From positions 3,906,001 to 3,970,000 of the forward strand of contig JBAIAC010000021.1 of assembly GCA_037349315.1 (NCBI GenBank): a stretch of 64,000 nucleotides of DNA, given 5' to 3'. The notes below the pieces were generated by a model. The model searched no databases. It worked only from the letters and a program-made list of their open reading frames with translations, and was not told where the DNA came from. Within the stretch, counting starts at the first letter, position 1. Each line of letters begins with the position of its first letter. A program made the translations under genes and the position numbers. The DNA comes from Chelydra serpentina. Its lineage: Eukaryota; Chordata; Testudines; Chelydridae. This document shows positions 20,480-31,797 of this stretch, one piece after another.

Positions 20480-21535
20480 AATGATTACGTTTGCAGATGA
20501 CACAAAGCTGGGTGGGGGGGTTACCAACACTTGGGAGGATAGAGCTAAAATTCAGAGCGATCTTGATAAATTGGAGAACTGGGCTATAGCCAACTAAATG
20601 AAATTCAACAAAGAGAAATGTCGGGTGCTGCACTTAGGGAAGAAAAAACATATTCACAAATACAGAATGGGGGAAACTGTCCTGTCAGCAGCACTGCTGA
20701 GAAGGATCTGGGAGTTGTGGTGGATCACAACCAAAACATGAGTCAGCAATGTGATGCTGTTGCAAAAAAAGCAAATGCAATTTTAGGTTGCATTAACAGA
20801 GGCACAGCATGCAAGTCATGGGAGGTGATAGTACCGCTCTATTCGACGCTGGTTAGGCCTCAGCTGGAGTACTGTGTCCAATTTTGGTCACCAATGTATA
20901 GAAAGGATGTAGAGAGAAACTGGAAAGGACCCAGAAGTGAATGACAAAGATGATCAAAGGGATGGAATGCAAGTCATATGAGCAAAGACTGAAGGAACTG
21001 GGTATGTTTAGTTTGGAAAAGAGGAGATTAAAGGGGGACATGACAAATACTTGAAAGTCTGCCATAAAAAAGATGGAGAAAAGAGGCAAGAGGCAATGGG
21101 GTTCAAAGTACAGCACAGCAGATTTAAGTCTACATTGGCAATTGAGTGACAAAACTTTTGTCGTTCAGAGGTGCTATCACACACAAAGTTTTGCCTGGCA
21201 AGTGTCAGTGTGAACAGCGTGTTGTCGTCAGGAGCGCTCTCCTGTCGACAATGCGAACGCTGTTTGTTGGGAGTGCAAGTATTTTATCAGCAAGAGTGCT
21301 GACAAACAGTGGCTACAACTGCCCGACTTTTCAGCAACATGGCTGTGTCGACATGGCCATGTCGCTAAAAGCTGTGTAGTGTAGACAAAGCCTAAGATTA
21401 AATCTCTGGAAAAACTTCCTAATGGTAAGAGCAGGAGGACAATGGAACAGACCTACCTAGGGAGGTCAAGGAAGCTCCTTCACTGGAGATTTTCAAAAGG
21501 AGGCTGAATCGCCATCTGTCTTGGATGGGTTAGTG
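20480..21535 (+). mobile_element. CR1 LINE fragment (reverse transcriptase end), split by a MITE
   Basis: From 20485 the reading frames give the CR1 ORF2 reverse transcriptase, starting with the catalytic FADDTKLGG. It continues through [17 protein letters not shown], the [12 protein letters not shown] block, [16 protein letters not shown] and a degraded RVQRRATK region. Frame changes and stops are frequent. The CR1 tail resumes at 21396 ('ttaaatctctggaaaaactt') up to the LDGF-like end at 21535, after an inserted element. It is dead. Confidence 0.8.
21135..21395. mobile_element. Harbinger-type MITE nested in CR1
   Basis: The right end reads 'gctgtgtagtgtagacaaag' followed by CC-TAA, the same termini as other Harbinger MITEs here. 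The left end begins near 'gacaaaacttttgtcg'. It interrupts the CR1 text precisely. No coding capacity. Confidence 0.6.
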
Positions 21536-21539
21536 TGAC

Positions 21540-22640
21540 GCGTGGCTAGACATGGTTAAACATCCTGCAAAATAAATAACCCTCAAACAACATGTGGGGA
21601 GATAATGTTTGTGGTTTTGTGTATTTACATATGTATGACTAGGGTCCACAATGTAATCAACAGTCCCTGTCCATGCTGTGTTCTGATATCATTTAAATTA
21701 ATTGTAAATGGGGATATCTCAGTATTCATCTCTCTTTGAAATGTACTGTGAACAGTAGAGGAACAAGCAAATGGCCTTATGTTAATTCGTATAGCTAAAT
21801 ACCGGATGGACCTCCTTTAAAGTCATGCTAATTACCTTTTGTTCTCTGAGGAACTCCAACTTGTCAAAAGACATGAAATTGTATACAAGATCCTTGGGTC
21901 CTGATTCTGTCATCTCAGATCTGCTTAGGCTTCATCAGGGGAAGTTTGAGTCACAAGACTGAGGTCCCAGTTATGCTGGTACACCCTGAATAAGAGATTT
22001 GGACATTAGACTATAAACTGTGAACTATTTCTGAAAGAACTCTTTACAACTACAAAGCTCACCATCTCTGCTATGAATCTGAAACTCAGTGAATCGAACT
22101 CCTGTCTGTATGTATATTGATCTTTTAACCATACTCTCTCTCTTTTTGTTTTTTAATAAAGTTTAATTTAATTAATAAGAATTGGCTGCAGTGTGTATTT
22201 GGGTAAGATCTGAAATACTCAGTAACTTGGGAGGTAATGTGTCCGATCTTTTGGGATTGGCAGAACCTTTTATTTTATATGATGAAATGAGATTTACAGA
22301 ATTTTTCATCATATTTGACGTGGGTACCTGGATAGTGGCCTGAGGCTGAATCACTTTAAGGGAACTGTGTTATTTGGACTACTGAATAACCAGTAAGGTA
22401 ATAAAAAAGTTGTTTTATGATGGCTTGGTGAATCTAAATATTGGAATATCCACCAGCTTTAGGGGGATTGTCTGCCCCATTCTTTGCAGTTCACCCTAAT
22501 TGAGTGACCACAGCTGGCTCCCCACTAGGACCCCAGTCACAGACACAACAAATCCTGCATCTTGCAGGGGGTTAGACTAGATCAGTGGTTCTCAACCTTT
22601 TTTTCAGTGGAATGGGATGGAGTTTCCTTTCTGATTAAAT
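21540..22640. other. Intergenic, nothing recognised
   Basis: AT-rich single-copy-looking sequence. No gene or classifiable repeat was found on either strand. Confidence 0.4.
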
Positions 22641-22660
22641 AGACAGACATCACTCCAAAA

Positions 22661-23016
22661 AGAAAATAAGAAAGGAGTACTTGTGGCACCTTAGAGACTA
22701 ACAAATTTATTTCAGCATAAGCTTTCATGGACTACAGTCCGCTTCGTCGGATGCATAGAATGGAACATACAGTGGGACGATATTTATACATTCAGAGAAA
22801 CATGAAAAGGTGGAAGTAACCATACCATCTGTAAAAGGCAAATTAATTGAAAGGAACTGTTATCAGTAGGAAAGAAACTTTTGAAGTGATAATCAACATG
22901 GCCCATTACGAAAGCTTATGCTGAAATAAATTTGTTAGTCTCTAAGGTGCCACAAGTATTCCTTTCTTATTTTCTTTTTGCTGACACAGACTAACACGGC
23001 TACTACACTGAAAACT
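22661..23016 (+). repeat. Turtle foldback repeat with 12-bp target duplication
   Basis: Flanked by ATCACTCCAAAA at 22649-22660 and 23017-23028. The left end (agaaaataagaaaggag) and an inner right segment (cctttcttattttct) are inverted copies over about 75 bp, with a further right tail ending 'cggctactacactgaaaact'. A long variable duplication plus a partial inverted repeat fits a retroposed element of Penelope-like type better than a cut-and-paste transposon. Confidence 0.6.
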
Positions 23017-23189
23017 ATCACTCCAAAAGCAACTTGTTTTAATGTCTCCTGCTGATCCGAGCCACCTCTGGGGTTGGAGGCAGCAGGGGCTGATGATACA
23101 GGAATCTCTCACCTAGCACAGAGTTTTTACTAGCTCAGAAGAGGAGACGGAGATCTGAATTACTGATGCTGGAGTGGAATGAACTCAGA

Positions 23190-23355
23190 TGAGGGAGAGA
23201 TAGCTCAGTGGTTTGAGCGTTGGCTTGCTAAACCCAGGGTTGTGAGTTTAATCCTTGAGTGGGCCATTTAGGGATGGGGCAAAAATTGGGGATTAGTCCT
23301 TCTTTGAGTGGGGGGTTGGACTAGATGACCTTCCAACCCTGATATTCTATGAAAC
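23190..23355 (+). repeat. Cry I-type tRNA-derived SINE
   Basis: Starts 'gagagatagctcagtggttt' (A box region) with 'gttgtgagtttaatcc' (B box region). It has the central 'gggcaaaaattggggatt' and a CR1-like tail 'ggttggactagatgacc'...'attctatga'. The family is typical of cryptodiran turtles and is mobilised by CR1. Confidence 0.85.
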
Positions 23356-24293
23356 AGCTTTTCATCAAAATGGACATTTTTGCAAATATGTTTTAATTTT
23401 TTTGTCAAATTCCTTGATTTTCACTGGAAAAAACTCTAAATCCCGAAACCCAACAAATGTTCAGTTTTCAGTAATCAAAGCCCGACAGAGTTTCAGCTTT
23501 AAAAACAAAATCGTTTTGGTTTCAGAAAAGTAAAGAACTTTTGGGTTTTCAAGGGGAACCAAAATATATGACAAAAATGGAATATATTTTAAAGGAGGGC
23601 GGAATAATCTGCTTCCCCATCCATCGACTCCTCTGTGTCTTGTACTTTGTGCTAAGGGCAGGGCTACTCCCAGCCTTGGGCGCTGCTTGGTACAGAGACT
23701 ACACAACCAGGGATGCTCTCTCTGTTTGGATTGTGAGGGAAAAAATCGCACTCCCACTCCCCAGGGCCCCAGTCCTGCTGCCAATGGGCAGAAGCACATT
23801 GAGATCTGGATGGACGCGTTTGCTGATGGTAATTTACGGCTCCTGGAGTCTGGCTGTGGGGGAGATGTTTGTGGACAGGCGCTTTCCCGAGCCGGCTAGA
23901 GACACAGGCCTGGCCTTAGGGAAAATGGCATCCTGAGTGAACTTTTGGTGCCCTTTCTTTGAGTCTGGATACAGGGGGGGCAGGTGGACAGAAGGGGGCA
24001 GCTCCCCATTCAGTGACCCCTCCCCCCACTCTGAGGAGCGGTGGGGGCAGGAATCCAGGGAGGGGTGTAGAGCTTCCTGCAGGCAGGAGAGGTTCCCGGG
24101 GGGGTGGGTCTGACCCAGCCAGGAAGCAGCCCGCCTACGGGAAGAGGAAGTCCCATCCTTCCCTAGCCCAGCCGGAACTATCAGCTGGAGCCAAGTTCAC
24201 GGTAGGACCCCCTCTGGGGTGCCCCCAGCCCCGCTCCTCCCCAGCTCCAAGCCCAGCACCTCCCCCACCAGCCATAGCACCCTGGGTGATCAC
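23356..24293. other. Intergenic
   Basis: Begins with AT-rich self-complementary words (to about 23580), then becomes GC-rich around 23980-24280. No gene recognised. The GC-rich part could mirror the CpG-dense block at 34.2 kb, but I see no convincing alignment. Confidence 0.35.
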
Positions 24294-24680
24294 TAGGCCC
24301 TACCAAATTCACCGTCTATTTTGGTCAATTTCACAGTCAGGATTTTTAAAATGTGACATTTCATTATTTCAGATATTTAAATCTGAAATTTCCTGGTGTT
24401 GTAACTGTAGGGGTCCTGACCCACAAGGGGGCAGTGCGGGGGGGGGGGGGAGGTTTTTGTGGTATTGCCACCTTTCGTTCTGCGCTGCCTTCAGAGCTGG
24501 ACGGCTGGAGAGCGGCGGCTGCTGGCCAAGTCAGGACCCCCAGTTTGAGAAATGCTGGTCTCCTCTGTGAAATCTGTATAGCATAGGGTAAAGGTACACA
24601 AAAGACTAGATTTCATGGGGGCGACCAGATTTCACAGTCCTTCATGCATTTTTCATGGCCATGAATTTGATAGGGTCCTA
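24294..24680. mobile_element. hAT-like element, TAGG(G/A)CCCTA ends
   Basis: Left end TAGGCCCTACCAAATTCA and inverted right end TAGGACCCTATCAAATTCA. Flanks are GTGATCAC and CTGATCAC, an 8-bp duplication with one change. A relative with the same ends is at 61480-61993. Non-coding. Confidence 0.7.
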
Positions 24681-25314
24681 CTGATCACCCATATCGCCCA
24701 CTCACAAGGCAGGCCCTGTAGAGACAACAGCAGCAGCGGTGCCCCTCATGATGCGCCCAGACTCACACTGCTGTTCACAACACTGCTCGCCCCACCACCC
24801 ACATTATAGAAGGGAAAGCAGAACTTACCCCCCAAAAGCCGAGGCGCTAGGACACCCGCCCCGGACAGCTCTGCACATATCACACCCATGCCCCCTATGT
24901 CTGTCCCAAACAGACGGACTCTCCTTTAGATCCCCGCATCTGATCCACAGCCAGGGAAACCCTCCTGCACCACAGACCCCGCTGTGGCAAAAGCTCGCAG
25001 TGCCGCTGTGCAACCCAGCCCCACAAAAGTCTGGCTGTAGGGCTGGGGGATTGCTCCCCACTCATGCCCCAGTCAGAATCCTGGGGTCCCTCCTGCTTCA
25101 CTTTGGTGGCGACAGAGCCCAGAGCTAGGGGCAGTGGAGAAGTACATGCCCATCTAATTCCCCCACACCTCCAGGAGGCACCTGCACCTCACAGCCCACC
25201 GTGGGGCCTGGCCCTTGCTCTGCTGCTAGACTAGGTCCTGCTCCCTCCATCAAGGCCTGACTGTGCTGCATGTGCACTTGTAACCCACACATCACCTGGG
25301 TGTGGTGCTCTGTC
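24681..25314. other. Intergenic, nothing recognised
   Basis: C-rich sequence lacking coding or repeat signals that I can name. Confidence 0.35.
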
Positions 25315-25322
25315 CCCTCTAG

Positions 25323-25751
25323 CATAGGTGCCGACTTCTAATGGCACCAGTGGGTGCTCGACTCCCTTCTGACCCCTGCCCCGCCCCTCTTCATTCCAAC
25401 CCCTTCCCCAAAGTCCGCACCCCAACTCCACCTCCTCACTGCCCCTACTCAACTCCTTCCCCAAATTCCCGGCCCGGCCCCGCCTCTTCCCTGCCTCCTC
25501 CCCTGAGCGCGCCATGTTCCCGCTCCTCCCCCGTCCTTCCCGGAGCTTGCTACAGATGTTTGGCGGCAGCAAGCGCTGGGAGGGAGGGAGGGAGGGAGGA
25601 GCGGGGATGCGGCATGCTCAGGGGAAGAGGCAGAGGAGGAGGAGGAGGTGAGGTGGGGAAGGGAGCTTGGCTGCCGGTGGGTGCAGAGCACCAACTAATT
25701 TTTCCCTGTGGGTGCTCTAGCCCTGGAGCACCCACGGAGTCGGTGCCTATG
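25323..25751. mobile_element. MITE of the CATAGGCGCCGAC family, copy A
   Basis: Ends CATAGGTGCCGACTTC and GAGTCGGTGCCTATG, flanked on both sides by CCCTCTAG (25315-25322, 25752-25759). The 8-bp duplication indicates a hAT-type transposase acting in trans. The body carries the shared phrase 'gtgggtgcagagcacc'. Confidence 0.85.
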
Positions 25752-25809
25752 CCCTCTAGTGGCACCGAGACCATTTAGAGATTAAAGAGTCTGCTACAAC
25801 CTTAGCTAA

Positions 25810-25910
25810 GAGCCATGTAGCTTTTAGCTCATGTGGTAGAGACTCATGCATTTAGCTCTAGAGGTTGCAGGTTTGATCCTGCCTGCCGCTGACGGGGGCT
25901 GGTCGGTGTA
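25810..25910 (+). repeat. tRNA-derived SINE fragment
   Basis: Contains an A-box-like 'tagctcatgtggtagag' and a B-box-like 'ggttgcaggtttgatcc', spaced as in tRNA-derived SINE heads. It is not an intact tRNA gene: there is no closed acceptor stem and it lies in repeat context. Confidence 0.55.
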
Positions 25911-25919
25911 ACATATTCA

Positions 25920-26830
25920 CTCCCCTGGGGAGTAAGTGGGGGCTCCATCCAGAGCAGAGGGGCAGGCAGTGTTTGAGAAGGATTGTTCCCATCATTCAGC
26001 ACAGGGCACTGCTCTCCTGCCCATCCCCTGCCCAGCGTTGGCCCTTTCCCGGTGCTGAGATGCAGCTGACTCTGAAGCAGGACGTGGAGCCTGTTTATAC
26101 AGGCATCCTTCACCTGGAAATGAGCTACAGCTGACTTTGGGGGCAGGCCTGGGGGCATTTGCCCTCTTTGCTGGGATCCCCCAGGCTGGGTGTCACTGGT
26201 GCATTGACTCCAGCACCCACAGCTTGTGTCCATATTGGGAGTGTCTGACTAGGAGGCATCTCCACTCACCTGCCATGGTGAATAGCCAGCACCCAACTGT
26301 CCCCAGCAGGTGAGATGTGGTTGGGGACCAGGGCTCTCCGGGAAGTAGAGGCTGGAGAGCTGCTGGCTGCCCCCAGTCATTGTGTTTCGGAATAAAACCA
26401 TCCTGACAATTAACAGCAGCTGGGCAGAGCTGGGACTGAGCCATCCCAAAATCAGGGCCTGGCTCAGATGGGACTAGAGGATCAGGCCCTCATAGGTGCA
26501 GAGGCTGCCTGTGACACCCCATCTTCCCCATCAGCTTCCTGCAGGGCCAGGATAGTGCTAGGTTCCCAGTGCAGATCCCTGGCTCCCTGGTGCCACTTCT
26601 CAACAGCCATCGCTGGCTCTGGAGCTCTTCCCACATTGATGGGGTCTCTCCACCACCACAAAGAGGGGCTATTGGGGACTGAGTGAACTGCCCCACTAGT
26701 GGGACATTGATGGGGTCTCTGCCCCCACAGGCTGGCTCTCTCCCACAACCAGCACATGAGCAGGGTCTCTCCCCAGTGTGGGCAGGGGGGTCCCTGGTGG
26801 GTGGCAGCCGAGGGTTGAGCTGAAAGAAAA
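25920..26830 (-). repeat. Inner inverted duplication, left arm
   Basis: Pairs, inverted, with 32820-33480: for example 'ggctctggagctcttcccac' against 'gaggagagctccagagccag', with 'attgatggggtctct' matched to 'agagaccccatcaatg'. It also carries one unit of the 65-bp satellite at about 26060-26110. Non-coding. Confidence 0.65.
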
Positions 26831-27221
26831 ATAGCTCCCATGCTCCAGGGACTGACGGGTTCTATGCTCCACATGAGAGAGAGGGGGGCTCTTAGGTGTG
26901 TGCCATGGGCTGATCTCTGGGGCAAACAGCCCCTAGCGTGACCAATGTAGCAACACCTGCCTGCATCTGCAGGGAGCCTGAGACAATTACTCTGAGAGGG
27001 AGCTGCCCTGGCTAGGACCAATGCAGAGACACTGACTCAGTAACCAGAAAACTAATACAAAGAACCGAAGATGTATTTTTAGTTTACTCTCCTTTTTTTT
27101 TTAGTCAGTCTCCTGGTCGGTGACCACTTTGGGTTGGCAACGGTGTCTCAGTGGGAACTCAGAGACCTGAATATAACCCTGTCCCATGGACAATGAAATC
27201 AGCTGTCTCTGGTGACTGACT
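26831..27221. other. Intergenic, nothing recognised
   Basis: No coding signal or named repeat was found between the inner arm and the CR1 fragments. Confidence 0.35.
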
Positions 27222-27600
27222 ATTCATAGACTCGTAGAATTAAAGCCGGGAGGGAACCGTTAGATCATTAGTCTGACCCCCTGTATAGCACAGACCACTA
27301 AGTTCCATCCAGTTCCCACCGTATCGAGCCCAGTAACTTGTGTTTGGCTAAAGCATCATCCTGGAAGGCCCCCAGTCAGGATCTGAAGACATCAGGAGAT
27401 GAAGAATCCACCACTTCCCTTAGGAGTTTGTTCCAGTGATTAATGACCCTCACGGTAACAAATATGTGCCTAGTCTCTCATTTAACTTTGCCTGGCTTGC
27501 GCTCCCAGCCATTGGTTCTTGTTCTGCTTTTCTCCGCTAGATTAAAGAGCCCTTTAGCACCTAGTATTTCCCCCCCAAGAAGGCACTTTGACTTCCTGGT
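27222..27600 (-). repeat. CR1 LINE 3' fragment
   Basis: Starts with inverted CR1 end text 'tcatagactcgtagaattaa' and runs through the region encoding the ORF2 C-terminus (on minus). Truncated. Confidence 0.65.
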
Positions 27601-27744
27601 GCGGGTAACAACAGGCAGAGTCACAGTAACAGACATCATCAGGCTGGGTCAGAGCCAAGTTCCATCCAATCCAGTGTCCCATCTCCAACACCAGATGCCA
27701 CAGAGGAAGCTATAAGAACCCAGCAGTAGCAGATGGGGGATAAT

Positions 27745-28145
27745 CTGCTCCCCTGAGCCCTTAAGAAGGAGGGGTTTCCAGGCATTTTTTGCATTTTTAG
27801 CTCTGGATATTCTTGTTATCCACTGAAATGTCCAGTCCCTCTTTGAATCTTGCTAAGTTCTTGCTCTCAGTGGAATCCTGTGGCAGTGAGTTCCACAGGA
27901 AAATTATGTGCTGTGTTGAAAAGTATTTACTTTGATCAGTTTTGAATTTCCCAACTTTTATTTTCATAGTGTGTCCCCTTGCTCTTGCATTATAGGATGG
28001 GGAAAACAGACACTCCTTTCTCCCAGATCTCCTTTCTCTAGACCAGTCAATATTTTATAGACTTTGATCATGTCCCTTCTTGTTCACCCCCTATCAAAGG
28101 TTTCAATTCCAGCTATGTCTCTCTCTCCTCAGGAGGGAGCTCTGT
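27745..28145 (-). repeat. CR1-like LINE fragment
   Basis: Text such as 'cagtgagttccacaggaaaa' and 'tgatcatgtcccttctt' is the inverted end of a CR1-class ORF2 plus 3' UTR. It is more diverged than the neighbouring copy, so probably an older subfamily. Confidence 0.55.
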
Positions 28146-28149
28146 CCCT

Positions 28150-28300
28150 TCATAGGTTTTTAATAAACCAAGATTTATACAACTGTGCGATAAAGACCTA
28201 ATATCTCAAGTTGTCTCTGTTATAATATAACATGCTTTTATTTTATGGGGCAGTTTACTGTGAACACAGCAGAATAGTCAGCAGGCCGTCTAACCAAATG
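28150..28300 (+). repeat. Direct repeat unit, possible LTR piece
   Basis: The phrase 'ctcaagttgtctctgttata' and then 'cagaatagtcagcaggccgtctaacc' recur in the same orientation at 31225-31365. Each has AATAAA or ATAAAG-like words. Possibly two LTR remnants of one element about 3.1 kb apart; no internal coding was found. Confidence 0.4.
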
Positions 28301-28507
28301 TTTTGTTATATCGGGTGGAACAGAAATATGTGTGCTGCCAGGGGTGCCAACGTGTGAATACTGGGCAATCTCTCGCCCAGGAGGTTGCAGAAGTTTATGG
28401 GAGAGCAAGGAGTGCACTGTGACACAGGGGTTACTGACTACAGGCAGATTGGGTGGAGAGAGGTGGCCTGCGTTCCCATCATGTTTTGCCTGCTCTGCAG
28501 TATCTAA

Positions 28508-29884
28508 GGCCTTGACTACACTACAAAGTTGTGTCGGCAAAAGTTATGCCGCTTTAATTAAAACCGCTGTTGCATGTCTTTGTGTTGGCAGGGCGCATCC
28601 ACACTAGCAGCTCTTTCGTCAACACAGAGAGCAGTGCACTGTGGGCATAGGCGCCGACTCTGTGGGTGCTCCGGGGCTGGAGCACCCACGGGGAAAAATT
28701 GATGGGTGCAGAGCACCCACCAGCAACTCCCCGCCAGCCCCCCTCACCCAGCTCACCTCCACTCCACTTCTGCCTCCTCCCCTGAGGCGCTGCTGCTTCG
28801 CTTTCCTCGCCTCCTTCCCAGGCTTGCCGGAATCAGCTGTTTGGCACGCGGCAAGCCTGGGAGGGAGGGGGGGAGAAGCGAAGCAGCAGCGCCTCAGAGG
28901 TGGAGTGGAGGTGAGCTAGGCGGGGGGGGGCACCGGGATGCTGCCGGTGGGTGCTCTGCTTCTCCCCACTCCCTCCCAGGCTTGTGGGGGGGTGGAGGGG
29001 AAATGCGGAGCGCCCAGGGGAGGAGGTGGGGGCGGGGATGTGGAGAAGGGGTGGGATGGGGCGGGGCCAGGGGTGGAGTTGGGGGCGGGGCACCTATGAC
29101 TGTGGGTAGCTATCCCACTATGCAACTGGCCGCAGGGGGCTTTGGGAAGGGTTTGCTGCTTGCAGTGACTCATGGGGCAGGTACAGCGTCACATGATGCA
29201 GGTTTCTGTCAGTCGCTTTTTCAACGGAAGGCAGAGTAGGGGAGGAGAGTGGTGTATCTGGAACAGGGGAGACAGCAGGCTGACTGACCCATCCCGAGGC
29301 AGAGGGAGGGGGATAACCCCCCACATCAGCCCCCGGCTCTGCTCGGCACAGCAGTCTCTCCCGAAGCAGCCCACTCTGCCTGCGGTTCTGTGATCCCCTC
29401 CGAGTTCTCCCACATTCTCCTCAGCTGCCGGGAGAGGGATCCCGAGCAGCTCTGTGAGCTCTCCTTGCTGGGGAAGGCCAAAGCAGCACCGCGGTCTCCG
29501 TGGAACAGGAGCATTCCACGTTAATGATTTGCTCTGGGTGCCCCAAAGGGAGCAGCACACTCAGCTGTCAGCTACTTCCCGGAGCTTTGAAAGGGGAGGG
29601 GCGCATGAAGCCTGCCGGGCAGCAGAGATCAAAGCAGTGAGCAGAGCGGTCGCGGCAGGCATTGTGGGATACTGGCGGGTTCCGGAAGCCAGTTCTGTTG
29701 ACAAACCAAACAGCAGTGTCTACGCTGAGGCTTTGTCACTTTAACTTGGCTGCAAAAAGTTTTATGCTCTCAGTGAGGTGGTTTTATTTTGTTGGCAAAG
29801 CAGCAGAGTTTTCCGGCCAAAAGTAGCTTTTGCAGTGTGTACACCTTCCCTGTTTTGTCAAAACTTTGTAGCATAGACAAGGCC
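28508..29884. mobile_element. Non-autonomous Harbinger-type element, 1.4 kb
   Basis: The left end GGCCTTGACTACACTACAAA and the inverted right end GGCCTTGTCTATGCTACAAA form terminal inverted repeats of about 24 bp. TAA is on both sides (28505-28507 and 29885-29887). It contains the nested MITE at 28646-29098. No transposase frame is present. It lies at the symmetry centre of the palindrome. Confidence 0.8.
28646..29098. mobile_element. MITE of the CATAGGCGCCGAC family, copy B
   Basis: Ends CATAGGCGCCGACTC and GGGCACCTATG, flanked by ACTGTGGG (28638-28645, 29099-29106). One end forms a hairpin of GTGGGTGCTCC and GGAGCACCCAC. Nested inside the Harbinger-type element. Confidence 0.88.
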
Positions 29885-30034
29885 TAACTAATGACTTAAG
29901 AGGTTGTGGTCTACCAGACATTGCGGTGATTCACTCAGGCAGAAATGATCTGGGCCTTATCCTCATTCAGTGGATGAGGGCAGATTTGGTCGGCATCAGA
30001 GATTTGTGTCCAGGACCTCTGATAGTCTGGCTAA

Positions 30035-30270
30035 GGTTTGGTCTACCTACACTACCAATTTATGTTGGTATAACTACATCGCTCAGCAGTGTGGAAACCT
30101 AACCCCCAGTGTAGAAAGCGCTTCTCCTGTTGACATAGCTAATGCCTCTCGGGGACACGGAGAACCTACGCTGAGAGGAGAAGCTCTCCTGTCGGCACAG
30201 GTAGCATCCTCACTAAGTGCTACAGCCGCACAGCTGCGCCAGTGCAGCACCGTAAGTGTAGACAAGCCCC
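30035..30270. mobile_element. Harbinger-type MITE
   Basis: The left end 'ggtttggtctacctacacta' follows TAA and the right end is 'aagtgtagacaagcccc'. The inverted termini match the group seen at 28508. The right TAA is not preserved. Non-coding. Confidence 0.6.
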
Positions 30271-30590
30271 TGTTTGTCTGCATAATTCCTACAGTGACAA
30301 CATGGCAGCCATTACTAAGTGTTGGAAGACCATTAATCGGGAAATGAGAGGGTTCATGGCTGACTGGACAAGGTGTAGTGTTTGTCACAGAATTATTACG
30401 AGCTTTGACCCTGCAGGGGACAGAGGATCTTTCTCTCAACCATAAAACTGTCAATATTTTGGAACAGAAACCCGGTCTGTGATTTCTCTCACGGGCCCTG
30501 CTACAATCTCCACCCTTCAACCATTCTGAAGCACAACCAGGAACACCACTGCACTGTAACATAGCTGTCCTTCATTCCAGGCACTGCATG

Positions 30591-30714
30591 TAGGGTGACC
30601 AGACAGCAAGTGTGAAAAATCGGGACAGGGTTGGGGGGGTAATAGGAGCCTATATAAGAAAAAGACCCCAAAATCGGGACTGTCCCTATAGAATCGGGAC
30701 ATCTGGTCACCCTA
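30591..30714. mobile_element. 124-bp hAT-like MITE, TAGGGTGACCAG ends
   Basis: Perfect terminal TAGGGTGACCAGA and (inverted) TAGGGTGACCAGAT, flanked by ACTGCATG on both sides (30583-30590, 30715-30722). A second copy is at 38637-38760. Confidence 0.85.
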
Positions 30715-30722
30715 ACTGCATG

Positions 30723-31616
30723 TGAGTTGGGGTATCAGAGAGGGTAAGTAATAGCAATAGAAACATTGTATATCAGGGAGTGAGGAGTCCAGCCAGATGC
30801 ATTCCCTCCTTGCTGTGGGGTGGATGGGGGGGGGAGCCTGGAAACAGCAGTGGGGAGGAAGCTAGGTTGGAGTGGGGAAAACAGTGGGTCAGAGGTATAG
30901 CTGGGGAGGTGTGCCGAAGAAGTGCTAGAGAGGGGCCCAGCTGATGTGTAGCGAGGGGCGGGCTGGCTGGCTCAGTATGCAAATTGCAGGACATGATATG
31001 TACAATGACCTAAATGACTACTAACTCCTACCAAAACAATATCCTTTCCTGTTCAAAAAACTAGGAAATTCAATGACAGAAAACGACGTTAACACAGAGT
31101 TATGGTTGCTTGGTGGTATGTCGGACCCTTGCAAAACGCTGAATTGAGCAAAACTCAAACTCCTGAAAACCAGGAAATGCAATTTGTGCTGATGCCCCCG
31201 GTGAACTCCTGCCACTGATTATTGTAGTCCAAACCTTTGTACACCTGTGCAGTAAAGATTTAACAACTCAAGTTGTCTCTGTTAGAATATAATATGTTTT
31301 TATTTTCTGGGGAGGGTTACTGTGAACGCAGTAGAATAGTCAGCAGACGGTCTAACCAGCTCTGCCCTCTTTTAGCAATGCCCCAATAGACCATGTTAAC
31401 AGGTAGAGTATATCTTTTTACTTGGCCAACCCCACAATTGCTGAAATGTAAAAGCTCCTTTTACAGCTTATTCACAGGATTCCATCTGACACTATTAAAG
31501 GACAAAAAGGAAAAAACAAAGTTGCCCAACTGGAAAAGGGCAGAATTAAGGTTGTACAGGGACCTTAACTCTTCATTTCCTGGTTTCAGAAGTCTGAATT
31601 TTGCTCAACTCAGCAT
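30723..31616. other. Central spacer with short inverted and direct repeats
   Basis: Sequence at 31140-31185 ('tgaattgagcaaaactcaaa') pairs inverted with 31570-31615. 31225-31365 is the direct partner of 28150-28300. This could be a decayed LTR element. No coding. Confidence 0.4.
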
Positions 31617-31797
31617 TAGAATCATAGAATATCAGGGTTGGAAGGGAGCTTAGGAGGTCATCTAGTCTAACCCCCTGCTCAAAGCAGGACCAATCCCCAA
31701 TTTTTGCCCCAGATCCCTAAATGGCCCCCTCAAGGATTGAACTCACAACCCTGGGTTTAGCAGGCTAATGCTCAAACCACTGAGCTATCCCTCCTCC
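31617..31797 (-). repeat. Cry I-type SINE, antisense
   Basis: 'agaatatcagggttggaagg' through 'gagctatccctcc' is the full reverse complement of the tRNA-type SINE at 33889. Confidence 0.85.

Noticed and set aside
20480..21535. Active CR1 copy
   Set aside because: Only the reverse transcriptase end is present, with many stops and a nested MITE.
25810..25910. Possible tRNA gene
   Set aside because: The box A and B words are SINE-like and no cloverleaf closes. The Cry I SINE heads were rejected as tRNA genes for the same reason.
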